In this document: piece by piece, positions 17,250 to 24,879 of the stretch
Position numbering within the stretch: the first letter of the stretch is position 1
Layout: each line of letters begins with the position of its first letter
NCBI GenBank assembly: GCA_027493055.1
Contig: JAPUDO010000126.1
Span: forward strand, 101,958 to 141,320
Reading direction: 5' to 3'
Length of the DNA stretch: 39,363 bases
Source of the DNA: Niabella sp.
Lineage (GTDB): Bacteria; Bacteroidota; Bacteroidia; Chitinophagales; Chitinophagaceae
Translations under genes and position numbers: made by a program
The notes under the pieces: generated by a model
What the model was told of the DNA's origin: nothing
The model's input: only the letters and a program-made list of their open reading frames with translations
The model's database searches: none

Positions 17250-17416
17250 CTGCGCTGCGGCTTGAACAAGTACGGGACTGAATTATTACAAAGATTTCGG
17301 TGCGCTGCACCTTTTAACATAAGTAGTAAACGCTGCAGAGCAGCGCTAATCTTTGTAGCCGCAGAGCGGCATAAAATAGTAACGGAATAAACAGTAACCC
17401 AAAGGTGCAGCGCACC
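17250..17416. repeat. REP-like cluster of GC-rich mini-hairpins
   Basis: A series of short stems with 3-base loops: GGTGC-GCT-GCACC (17299-17311), CGCTGC-AGA-GCAGCG (17331-17345), GCCGC-AGA-GCGGC (17358-17370) and GGTGC-AGC-GCACC (17404-17416), plus a related CGCTGCGCTGCGG near 17250. The first and last are mutual inverted copies extended to 17 bp (CGGTGCGCTGCACCTTT and its complement). An outer pair ACAAAGATT / AATCTTTGT (17288-17296, 17348-17356) encloses the first two. This is the layout of REP/BIME elements mobilised by RAYT-type transposases; no transposase gene is present in this window. Confidence 0.7.
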
Positions 17417-17520
17417 GTAATATTCTATTTCAAAGAGATTTGTTATACACCCTTTTCGAGAGGACATAAATATTTTTTCTAATTTTAGCCCTTGGTTAAA
17501 AGGCCAACGGCGGCAGCAAA

Positions 17521-17576
17521 GCGCTAAACAGTGGTTAGATATCATGCCGAAAGCATACAGCTTTGACGCTACACCG
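17521..17576 (+). pseudogene. Fossil fragment of a second Gfo/Idh/MocA oxidoreductase gene
   Basis: These 56 bases align to 14810-14866 near the 3' end of the intact Gfo gene, with one base deleted and about 8 substitutions. With the missing base restored, it reads ALNSGIDIMPKAYSFDATP, against ALNSGIDIMPKEYSFSATP in the intact protein. Most codon differences are synonymous (GCA/GCG, TTA/CTA, CCT/CCG, GCC/GCT, CCA/CCG). The fragment therefore diverged while still under protein-level selection, and it comes from a homologue, not from a recent copy. It ends 16 bases from the mfd stop codon. Confidence 0.75.
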
Positions 17577-17592
17577 CTTGTTATAGCTTTCT

Positions 17593-20500
17593 TTATTCCC
17601 TCACAACAAATCCATGCATTTCTTTTAAAAACTCATGCAGCTCTTTCATGGAAGTAACGGGTTCAGCAATCAATAAAAACAGCTTTCCGGTTTGTTTCAG
17701 CCTGGCTTTGTTAGTGCGGGTTTGCAGATATTCAATAATCTTTTGGAAAATATCAGACTCAAAATATGGTGAGTCGGGCCTGTTGATAAAGTGACAGCGA
17801 AGGGCTTCATTCTTTAAGCTCATCTTTTCAAAACCCAGGTCAATTGCCAGCTTACGGCATTTCACGGTTTCAAACAGATCATCTACCTGTGGAGGAACTG
17901 TACCAAAGCGGTCTGTCAGCTCCTTGTGCATTTCGTTCAGCTCCTCATCATTTTCACAGTTATCCAGGCGTTGGTATAACGATAAGCGCTCGGTAATATT
18001 TGCTACATACTCGTCAGGTATCAATATTTCAAGATCAGTATCGATGGTGCAGTCCTGCACAAAATCATCCTGTTTGCTGATCTCTTCTTTAAACAGGTCT
18101 TTAAACTCGGTACGCTTTAATTCGCGGATGGATTCATCCAATATTTTTTGATACATCTCAAAACCGATCTCCGCCATAAATCCACTCTGCTCTCCACCTA
18201 ATAGGTTACCTGCTCCACGAATATCCAGATCGCGCATGGCTATCTGGAAGCCGCTTCCCAGCTCGCTATGCTGTTCCAGTGTTTGTAAGCGTTTGCGTGA
18301 ATCACTAGGCAGCGTGCTCATTGGCGGGGCCAGCAAATAACAAAAAGCTTTTTTATTGCTGCGTCCTACCCGGCCACGCAGCTGGTGCAGATCGCTTAAA
18401 CCAAAATGATGGGCATTATTAACAATGATCGTATTAACGTTCGGAATATCCACCCCACTTTCTACTATATTGGTGCATACCAGCACATCATATTTACGGT
18501 CTATAAAATCCAGTATTTTTTCTTCCAGCTGATGGCCTTCCATTTGCCCATGAGCAAAGCCAATTGACAGATCAGGACAAAGCCCCTGTATCAATGCCGC
18601 CATTTCAGCAAGTCCGGCCACACGGTTATGAATAAAGAATATCTGTCCCCCACGTTCTGTTTCAAAATAAATAGCTTCACGAATAACATCTTCATTATAC
18701 ACCTGCACTTCCGTTTGTATTGGCTGGCGGTTGGGTGGCGGGGTATTGATAATGCTCAGATCCCTTGCACCCATCAGTGAGAACTGTAATGTACGCGGAA
18801 TAGGCGTTGCCGTAAGCGTCAGGCAATCAACAGTAGTACGGATGGTCTTTATTTTCTCTTTATGGGCCACACCAAATTTTTGCTCTTCATCTACAATTAA
18901 AACGCCCAGGTCTTTAAATTTCACATCTTTTCCAATAATACCATGCGTACCAATCAATATATCAATCTTTCCTGTTTTTAATTTTTCAAGCGTTTCTTTT
19001 TTCTCTTTGGCAGATTTAAAACGGTTAATGAAATCAACAGTTACCGGAAATTCTTTTAAACGCTCACTGAAAGTTTTGTAATGCTGAAATGCCAAAATGG
19101 TAGTAGGCACTAAAACGGCGGCCTGCTTACCATCCACACAGGTTTTAAAGGCTGCACGAATAGCTACTTCTGTTTTGCCAAAACCCACATCACCGCAAAT
19201 CAGCCTGTCCATGGGTGATGAAGATTCCATATCCTTTTTTACATCGGCTGTGGCTTTGCTTTGATCCGGTGTATCTTCATAAATAAAAGAAGCCTCCAGC
19301 TCTGTTTGCAGATAAGTATCCGGTGTATGCGCAAAACCCTGCTGGGCCTTACGTTTGGCATACAGCTTAATCAGGTCAAAAGCAATTTCCTTAACCCTGG
19401 CTTTGGTCTTTTCTTTTAACCGGTTCCACACATCGCTGCCCAGCTTGTTCACTTTGGGCACACTGCCATCCTTACCCGTGTATTTGGCAATTTTATGCAG
19501 GGAGTTGATGTTTACATACAACACATCTTTATCCTTATAAATGAGGCGTACGGCTTCCTGCATCCTGCCGTTTACTTCCATTTTCTGCAAACCGCTGTAC
19601 ACACCCACCCCATGATCTATATGCGTTACATAATCTCCCGGCTGCAGCTCACGCAAGGTGCGCAGCGTAATAGCTTTATTTTTATTATAAGCCTGTTTAA
19701 CCCTGTATTTATGGTAACGCTGAAAAATCTCATGATCCGTGTAACAAACTACTTTCAGGTCATCATCTATAAATCCCGAATGTATCGAAAGCGGCACCGG
19801 GTTGAAAACCAGCGCTGCCTTCAGGTCATCAAAAATGGTTTGCAGTCTTTGCAGCTGCTTAGGGTTTTCCGAAAAAATATAGTTGCTGTAATTTTTCTTT
19901 TCTTTTTCTTTCAGGTCTTTTATGAGCAGCTCGAACTGGCGGTTAAAAGCCGGCTGCGACCTGGTATTAAACTCAAACTCTTCTTTAGCCCCAAAGCTGT
20001 TTCCGCCAAAATGGAATACGGCCTTGCTTTGTATAGATTGTAAAAAGCTATCGGCTGATATGAAATCACCGGCAGACAAATCTTTCTTAAATAATTTATC
20101 TGCATCATCACTGCCGGATGAAGACTGAACAGAACTACTGAATTCTAAAAAATAACGGAACTCTTCTTCATTATCTTTCAATCTTTCCACGCATAGCTCC
20201 TGGTCCTGCAGCCAGACAGCGGTATTAGAGGGCAAAAAATCAAAGAGCGATATCCTTTGTTCTGAGGTGAACTGGGTATCTACATTGGGGATGATGGAAA
20301 CAGAAAGCAGTTTCCGTTCGCTTAGCTGGGTTTCGGGATCAATGATACGGATAGAGTCCACTTCATTTCCAAACAGCTCAAACCTGTAAGGTTTTTCATT
20401 GCCAAAAGAATAGATATCAAAAATACCTCCACGAAGCGCGTATTGTCCCGGCTCATACACAAAGTCGCTTCTTTCAAAACCGAACCCATCCAGCTTTAGC

Positions 20501-21021
20501 AATAATTGGCCAACATCAATAGTGTCAGCCGTTTTGATATGGATCATATTTTCGGAAAGTGTTTCAGAAATAACCACTTTCTCAAATAAGGCTTCGGGAT
20601 AAGTAACCAGTATTTTTCGCCGGGGGCCCTCACCCTCCTTCCGGGTTGGGGGGTGGGCTAACTTCGTCAACGCTTCTGTCCTCAGCATTACATGCGATGC
20701 GTTGAGCAGCCTGTAATTCTTTTTAGTCTTAAAAGAAGAGGGGAAATAGAAAATATCCAGCGCTCCTGTAATATTTTCCAGTGTATTATGGAAATAGGCC
20801 GCATCCTCCGCCTCATTTAAAACGATGATATGATTAAAGTCTGGAGATTGGCCCGCGATTGCAGCAAATACAAATGGCGCCGCACTGCCAAAAAGCCCTG
20901 TAAGGGCCACTTCTTCTCTTTGAGGGGTGTTTGTAAGGAGGCCGGGCAAAGAAAGCCTGTCCGCTATCTGTAAACAGCGGGTATCATCAGCATAAAAATT
21001 CTTCAGCACCTCCTGGCTCAT
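17593..21021 (-). CDS. mfd: Transcription-repair coupling factor
   Basis: A 1142-residue Mfd, normal length. The N-terminal UvrB-like region binds UvrA. The RNA-polymerase-interacting CarD-like domain shows GDYVTHIDHGVGVYSGL. The RecG-like helicase has Walker A GDVGFGKT (610-617), DEEQ (711-714), TATPIPRTLQFSL and QLRGRVGRSNKK. The C-terminal D7 autoinhibitory domain is present. It removes stalled RNA polymerase at DNA lesions and recruits UvrAB. An unusual stretch at residues about 121-135 (LAHPPTRKEGEGPRR) is encoded by a very GC-rich segment (about 20617-20661) unlike the rest of the gene and looks like an inserted extragenic repeat. The promoter is right before the ATG. Confidence 0.97.
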   Translation of the reverse strand: MSQEVLKNFYADDTRCLQIADRLSLPGLLTNTPQREEVALTGLFGSAAPFVFAAIAGQSPDFNHIIVLNEAEDAAYFHNTLENITGALDIFYFPSSFKTKKNYRLLNASHVMLRTEALTKLAHPPTRKEGEGPRRKILVTYPEALFEKVVISETLSENMIHIKTADTIDVGQLLLKLDGFGFERSDFVYEPGQYALRGGIFDIYSFGNEKPYRFELFGNEVDSIRIIDPETQLSERKLLSVSIIPNVDTQFTSEQRISLFDFLPSNTAVWLQDQELCVERLKDNEEEFRYFLEFSSSVQSSSGSDDADKLFKKDLSAGDFISADSFLQSIQSKAVFHFGGNSFGAKEEFEFNTRSQPAFNRQFELLIKDLKEKEKKNYSNYIFSENPKQLQRLQTIFDDLKAALVFNPVPLSIHSGFIDDDLKVVCYTDHEIFQRYHKYRVKQAYNKNKAITLRTLRELQPGDYVTHIDHGVGVYSGLQKMEVNGRMQEAVRLIYKDKDVLYVNINSLHKIAKYTGKDGSVPKVNKLGSDVWNRLKEKTKARVKEIAFDLIKLYAKRKAQQGFAHTPDTYLQTELEASFIYEDTPDQSKATADVKKDMESSSPMDRLICGDVGFGKTEVAIRAAFKTCVDGKQAAVLVPTTILAFQHYKTFSERLKEFPVTVDFINRFKSAKEKKETLEKLKTGKIDILIGTHGIIGKDVKFKDLGVLIVDEEQKFGVAHKEKIKTIRTTVDCLTLTATPIPRTLQFSLMGARDLSIINTPPPNRQPIQTEVQVYNEDVIREAIYFETERGGQIFFIHNRVAGLAEMAALIQGLCPDLSIGFAHGQMEGHQLEEKILDFIDRKYDVLVCTNIVESGVDIPNVNTIIVNNAHHFGLSDLHQLRGRVGRSNKKAFCYLLAPPMSTLPSDSRKRLQTLEQHSELGSGFQIAMRDLDIRGAGNLLGGEQSGFMAEIGFEMYQKILDESIRELKRTEFKDLFKEEISKQDDFVQDCTIDTDLEILIPDEYVANITERLSLYQRLDNCENDEELNEMHKELTDRFGTVPPQVDDLFETVKCRKLAIDLGFEKMSLKNEALRCHFINRPDSPYFESDIFQKIIEYLQTRTNKARLKQTGKLFLLIAEPVTSMKELHEFLKEMHGFVVRE

Positions 21022-21028
21022 CAGGGCG

Positions 21029-21059
21029 CAAAGTTACGGGTAAGTTGAAAAGTTTACAA
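21029..21059 (-). promoter_or_regulatory. mfd promoter with inverted repeat over the -33 region
   Basis: On the minus strand, TTG (21059-21057) is followed after 20 bases by TAACTTTG (21036-21029), a full match to the Bacteroidota consensus. Only seven bases separate the box from the mfd ATG. An inverted repeat, GTAAGTTG and CAACTTAC with a 9-base centre (21040-21064), covers the -33 element and could be an operator. Confidence 0.7.
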
Positions 21060-21315
21060 CTTACCCTAAGCGTTACTTAGGTAAAATTCTAAAAAAGACT
21101 GGCCAGAAAACAGCCGGCTGCAGTATCTGCAGGGAGCGTAAGATTCATTTTCTTCCATTTCCCACTCTATAAAATATGATCAATGCTCATTCTTTCTGAG
21201 CTATATACCAGCGGTAGCAGCGTAAATAATAATAATATCCTTTTCATTTTTTTTGGTATTTATGGAGAAGACGTACAAAAACTGTATTTCGTAACAGAAA
21301 TAAAAAAAATTTCTG

Positions 21316-21323
21316 TACGTTTG
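21316..21323 (+). promoter_or_regulatory. -7 box of the fucosidase gene
   Basis: TACGTTTG is a perfect TAnnTTTG match, 26 bases before the ATG. Upstream, CAGAAAT and ATTTCTG form an inverted repeat around seven A residues, ending just before the box. No good -33 TTG is seen at the usual distance, so activation by a regulator is possible. Confidence 0.6.
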
Positions 21324-21349
21324 AAAGGCTTCCTCCTAAAACTTATTCT

Positions 21350-22699
21350 ATGCGTAAAATAGCAGCGCTACTTTTTTTAATGGCATGTTTTCAACAAATA
21401 CGTGCTCAATCTTACCAGCCTACCTGGCAGTCGCTCGAATCCAGGCCTATTCCCGGGTGGTTTACCGATGCTAAATTCGGCATTTTTATACACTGGGGCC
21501 TGTATAGTGTGCCCGCATGGGCAACCAATTCTAATGCTGACGGGTTTGGCAGCAATTACTCCGAATGGTATTGGGAGCGGCTGAACAACACAAAGCTGAA
21601 GATCCATAAAGAATTTGTGGATTTTCACAAGAAAAATTACGGCCCTAATTTCCAGTACCAGGATTTTGTAACGCAGTTTAAAGCCGAAATGTTTGAGCCT
21701 GATCAATGGGCAAAGGTTTTTAAAGATGCCGGCGCCAAATATATAGTGCTTACCAGCAAACATCACGATGGGTTTGCGCTCTGGCCCAGCAGGGAGGCCT
21801 GGAACTGGAACGCTTATGATGCAGGGCCTCACAGGGATCTGGCAGGCGATCTCAGCGCCGCAGTAAAAAAAGCAGGGCTACACATGGGATTTTATTATTC
21901 TTTATATGAATGGTACAATCCCCTGTTCAACCAGGATGTACATAAATATGTGGAAGAGCATATGCTGCCCCAACTAAAAGACCTGGTAAACCGCTATCAG
22001 CCTGAAATTATTTGGCCTGACGGGGAATGGAACCATAATGATACAGTCTGGCGCAGCCGGGAGTTCTTAGCCTGGCTTTACAATGAATCACCTGTAAAAA
22101 ATACAGTGGTAACCAACGACCGCTGGGGAGGCGGCAGGGATCATGGAGGATTTACTACCACTGAATACGGACAGGGAAACTCAAGTATGACAAGGCCCTG
22201 GGAAGAATGCCGTGGCATAGGAGAATCTTTCGGGTACAACCGGAATGAGAACCTGGAGCAATATCAAACCAGTAAAGCATTGATCCACATGTTAATAGAT
22301 ATTGTTTCCAGAGGAGGAAATCTATTATTAAATATTGGGCCCACGGCCGATGGGCGCATACCTGTAATTATGCAGCAGCGCTTAAAAGATATGGGTGACT
22401 GGCTAAAGATCAATGGCAATGCTATTTACGGAACTACCGCATGGGCAGAAGCCCCTAAATCGGCTGATAAAAATGTTTTTTATACTAAAAAAGGACGGGA
22501 TCTGTATGTATTGCTGACCGAGTGGAAGCCGATAACGGAAGTGCCTGTAACGGGTAAGCAGGTTGAAATGCTGGGATATAACGGGAAAATAGCTTTTAGC
22601 AAAAAAGGAAATAAAACAGTGATACAGGCGCCTGCTGTTACACCCGTCAATAACCCCAGCCCTTACGCATGGGTATATAAGGTGTCAGGAGTATTTTAG
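21350..22699 (+). CDS. Secreted GH29 alpha-L-fucosidase
   Basis: A 449-residue enzyme with a signal peptide (about 1-19, ending RAQ) and a GH29 catalytic barrel: WFTDAKFGIFIHWGLYSVPAW, given here as FGIFIHWG at 43-50, then YIVLTSKHHDGFALWPS (131-147), FYYSLYEWYNP (181-191) and EIIWPDGEW (219-227). D224 in WPDGEW is the expected nucleophile. The acid/base residue of GH29 is poorly conserved and not assigned. A C-terminal beta domain follows from about 360. It should release alpha-linked L-fucose from glycans in the periplasm. It is monocistronic here, with no SusC/SusD pair nearby, so it is not part of a classical polysaccharide utilisation locus in this window. Confidence 0.93.
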   Translation: MRKIAALLFLMACFQQIRAQSYQPTWQSLESRPIPGWFTDAKFGIFIHWGLYSVPAWATNSNADGFGSNYSEWYWERLNNTKLKIHKEFVDFHKKNYGPNFQYQDFVTQFKAEMFEPDQWAKVFKDAGAKYIVLTSKHHDGFALWPSREAWNWNAYDAGPHRDLAGDLSAAVKKAGLHMGFYYSLYEWYNPLFNQDVHKYVEEHMLPQLKDLVNRYQPEIIWPDGEWNHNDTVWRSREFLAWLYNESPVKNTVVTNDRWGGGRDHGGFTTTEYGQGNSSMTRPWEECRGIGESFGYNRNENLEQYQTSKALIHMLIDIVSRGGNLLLNIGPTADGRIPVIMQQRLKDMGDWLKINGNAIYGTTAWAEAPKSADKNVFYTKKGRDLYVLLTEWKPITEVPVTGKQVEMLGYNGKIAFSKKGNKTVIQAPAVTPVNNPSPYAWVYKVSGVF

Positions 22700-22819
22700 T
22701 GAGTATTTGAGTTGACAGATGACTGTTGACAGAGTTGACAAGTTAACAAGGAGGGAGACCGATGAACTATGGACCATCGTCTGTCCGATGCTTTGCGAAA
22801 CATTTTGAGGACTATTATA

Positions 22820-22888
22820 TAGCCTTTGGCTATTTTTAAAAGGTAGCCAAAGGCTACAACATAGAACTTCGGGACTATAAGTCCCGAA
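22820..22888. repeat. REP-like double hairpin upstream of rbfA
   Basis: Two hairpins in a row: TAGCCTTTGGCTA (22820-22832) pairs over 13 bases with TAGCCAAAGGCTA (22844-22856), and TTCGGGACT pairs with AGTCCCGAA around ATA (22868-22888). Each first-hairpin arm is itself nearly self-complementary (AGCC-TTT-GGCT). This layout is that of a dispersed REP-type element and is not a terminator, as no T-run follows. It lies between the fucosidase and the rbfA promoter. Confidence 0.7.
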
Positions 22889-22913
22889 AAGCTGACTTCG
22901 GAGCAATGTTATA

Positions 22914-22947
22914 TTGATTAAAACAGAAGTAAGTACTTTTACATTTG
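22914..22947 (+). promoter_or_regulatory. rbfA promoter
   Basis: TACATTTG at 22940-22947 matches the consensus fully. TTG at 22914-22916 lies 23 bases upstream, slightly long for a -33 element. The box lies 14 bases before the ATG at 22962. This decides the rbfA start, since an in-frame TTG at 22914 would lie inside the promoter. Confidence 0.65.
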
Positions 22948-22961
22948 AAAATGGAAAGATT

Positions 22962-23333
22962 ATGCAGGAAGGTAAAAGACAAAAACAGGTTGCAGGTTTA
23001 TTAAACGAGGAAATGAACAAAATATTCCAGAAGCTGGGATTGAATATGATTGGCGGGGGCATGGTTTCCATCTCTTCGGTGAAAGTTACCCCCGATCTGC
23101 TGGAAGCAAGGTTCTACCTGAGCTTTTTCCAGGTGGAAGATAAAGATACCGCTTTAAAAAAAGTAGCAGAAAGGCATCATGAAATAAAGAAAGAACTGGC
23201 AGCCTCCGTCAGGCACCAACTGCGCAGTATCCCGGTGCTTAAATTTTTTGCAGATGATACGCTCGATCATGTATTTAAAATGGAAGAGCTTTTCAAAAAA
23301 ATAGAAGAAGAAAGAAAAAGCAATAATCAGTAA
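22962..23333 (+). CDS. rbfA: Ribosome-binding factor A
   Basis: A 123-residue RbfA, the KH-fold protein that helps mature the 30S subunit and 16S rRNA 5' end. It starts MQEGKRQKQVAGLLNEEM and keeps the core SISSVKVTPDLLEARFYLSF, shown here as VKVTPDLLEAR, together with HQLRSIPVLKFFADDTLDH. The ATG at 22962 is preferred, because upstream in-frame codons fall in the promoter and homologues begin at this point. The permease gene downstream is separated by 171 bases that include a dyad. The rbfA/FtsX-type permease order is common in Bacteroidota. Confidence 0.93.
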   Translation: MQEGKRQKQVAGLLNEEMNKIFQKLGLNMIGGGMVSISSVKVTPDLLEARFYLSFFQVEDKDTALKKVAERHHEIKKELAASVRHQLRSIPVLKFFADDTLDHVFKMEELFKKIEEERKSNNQ

Positions 23334-23384
23334 CACTTTGTTACTCATGTTCTGTTAATGAAGAATTGTCGTATTTAAAGCGAA

Positions 23385-23449
23385 TAGTGAATGGTCAGTA
23401 GTGAGTAGGTACCCACAATTACTCACCACTCATCGCTCATTATTCACTA
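23385..23449. repeat. Imperfect dyad of AGTGAGTAG-type repeats
   Basis: Outer arms TAGTGAAT (23385-23392) and ATTCACTA (23442-23449) enclose imperfectly paired AGTAGTGAGTAG and ACTCACCACT stretches. The style is close to the dyad at 11519-11579. It may be a transcription end for rbfA or a dispersed intergenic repeat. Confidence 0.5.
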
Positions 23450-23504
23450 CAGACAACTCACACTTAACACTAATTATTAATTACTAATTCTTAATCATTC
23501 ATTC

Positions 23505-24728
23505 TTGCATTCCCTATTTGCCTGGCGCTATTTTAAAGCAAAAAAATCTACCAATGCCATCAACATTATTTCGTGGATATGTATGATTGCCATTATGGTA
23601 GGCACGGCTGCTTTGATCCTGGTACTGAGTGTTTTTAATGGCTTTGAAGGACTGGTAAAATCATTATACGCCTCATTTTATACCGATCTGAAAATTAGCC
23701 CTGAAACCGGCAAAACAATAACTATAACCCGCGCGCAGCTGCAAAAACTACGGTCAGTACAGGGCATTAAGAACTTTTCCCTGGTAATTGAAGAGAAGGC
23801 CATTCTTCAAAACGGCAACAACCAGTCCATAGTGCATCTCAAAGGGGTTGACCCTGATTATGAGCAAACCACCACTGTCAGCAATCATATATATTCCGGC
23901 CATTTTGATATAGGAACCGCACAACAGCCTTTATTGGTGTTAGGTGTAGGAATTGAAGGAGCGCTTGGTATAAGAGCCGGTAGTGATGTAACACCTTTAA
24001 TGATCTACGTTCCCCGCAAGAACGACTCTGAAACACTGAATGAAATGGAAGATATCAGCAGTGATACGATCCACACAGCGGGCTCCTTTATGATACAACA
24101 GGAGTTTGATAATAAGTATGTAATTACCAACCTTACATTTCTGCAAAAGGCCATGAAGCTGAATCCTGATGATTACAGCGGTGTGGAAATTGCAGTAAAC
24201 AACCCTTCAGAAACAGACAGAATAGGAAAACAACTGGCGGATATTTTTGGAAGCGGGTACAAGATACAAAACAGGTACCAGCAAAACCAAAGCCTCTACG
24301 CAATCATGAACCTGGAAAGATGGGTTTTTTATGCTGTGCTATGTATTATACTGGTTGTGGCCGCCTTTAATATGGTGGGTGCCCTCACCATGCTGGTTTT
24401 AGAAAAACGCAAAGACATCAGCGTGCTGCATGCTTTGGGCGCCAACAACCGTTTTATATTAAAGATATTTTTAAGTGAAGGTTTTTTGCTGGCCGCCATT
24501 GGCGGGGGCATAGGTATGCTGATTGCTTTAATACTTATTATCCTTCAGCAAAAATACCATCTTGTTCCTTTAGAAGGGGGATCTTTTTTAATTAATTATT
24601 TCCCTGCTGAATTAAAAATAACCGATTTTATCCTGGTGGGTGCCACTGTTCTGATCGTATCCTTTCTTGCCTCCTGGTTCCCTGCCTTGCAGGCATCTAA
24701 ACAGGAGTTTTCCCTGAGAAGCGAGTAG
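23505..24728 (+). CDS. FtsX-like / LolC-LolE-type ABC transporter permease
   Basis: A 407-residue inner-membrane protein of the MacB/FtsX permease type. It has one N-terminal helix (about 20-45, ISWICMIAIMVGTAALI), a large periplasmic MacB-like domain (about 46-270) and three C-terminal helices (about 275-305, 325-350 and 370-392). The motif SVFNGFEGLV after TM1 and LEKRKDISVLHALGA before the third helix are typical of LolC/E proteins, which extract lipoproteins from the inner membrane. The start is a TTG at 23505: no ATG lies between the upstream in-frame stop and the conserved FAWRYFKAKKS start. The ATPase partner is not in this window. Confidence 0.88.
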   Translation: MHSLFAWRYFKAKKSTNAINIISWICMIAIMVGTAALILVLSVFNGFEGLVKSLYASFYTDLKISPETGKTITITRAQLQKLRSVQGIKNFSLVIEEKAILQNGNNQSIVHLKGVDPDYEQTTTVSNHIYSGHFDIGTAQQPLLVLGVGIEGALGIRAGSDVTPLMIYVPRKNDSETLNEMEDISSDTIHTAGSFMIQQEFDNKYVITNLTFLQKAMKLNPDDYSGVEIAVNNPSETDRIGKQLADIFGSGYKIQNRYQQNQSLYAIMNLERWVFYAVLCIILVVAAFNMVGALTMLVLEKRKDISVLHALGANNRFILKIFLSEGFLLAAIGGGIGMLIALILIILQQKYHLVPLEGGSFLINYFPAELKITDFILVGATVLIVSFLASWFPALQASKQEFSLRSE

Positions 24729-24879
24729 TATGCTGATATGATTCCGGTTCCAGGTTTCAAGCTTCTGGTTACTGATCGCTGGATACTGGTAAAGGCCGAA
24801 GGCATAAGGCTTGAAGCATGAGGCTTTTAGTATTCAGCGTTTCGCTTTCATATCCTACATCGTACACCTAACATCGTAC

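Larger units (their letters stand above)
21022..21349. other. 328-base divergent spacer between mfd and the fucosidase gene
   Basis: It holds the mfd promoter at its left end and the fucosidase -7 box at its right end. In between are short inverted repeats (CTGCAGTATCTGCAG near 21118) and, on the minus strand at 21167-21247, a 26-codon frame that begins like a signal peptide and then stops; this is probably a gene remnant or chance. No full gene is seen. Confidence 0.5.

Noticed and set aside
17250-17416. A CRISPR array
   Set aside because: The repeats are short, inverted and unequally spaced, without spacers of constant size, and no cas gene is nearby.
17153-17545. A 130-codon open frame on the minus strand
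   Set aside because: It runs through the REP hairpins and the Gfo fossil, has an odd composition and resembles no family; the hairpins explain the sequence better.
21167-21247. A 26-codon minus-strand frame that looks like a signal peptide
   Set aside because: It stops right after the hydrophobic stretch and has no promoter; kept only as a possible gene remnant.
22914-22961. An rbfA start at the TTG at 22914
   Set aside because: The stretch contains the -7 box TACATTTG and is not conserved in RbfA; the ATG at 22962 fits better.
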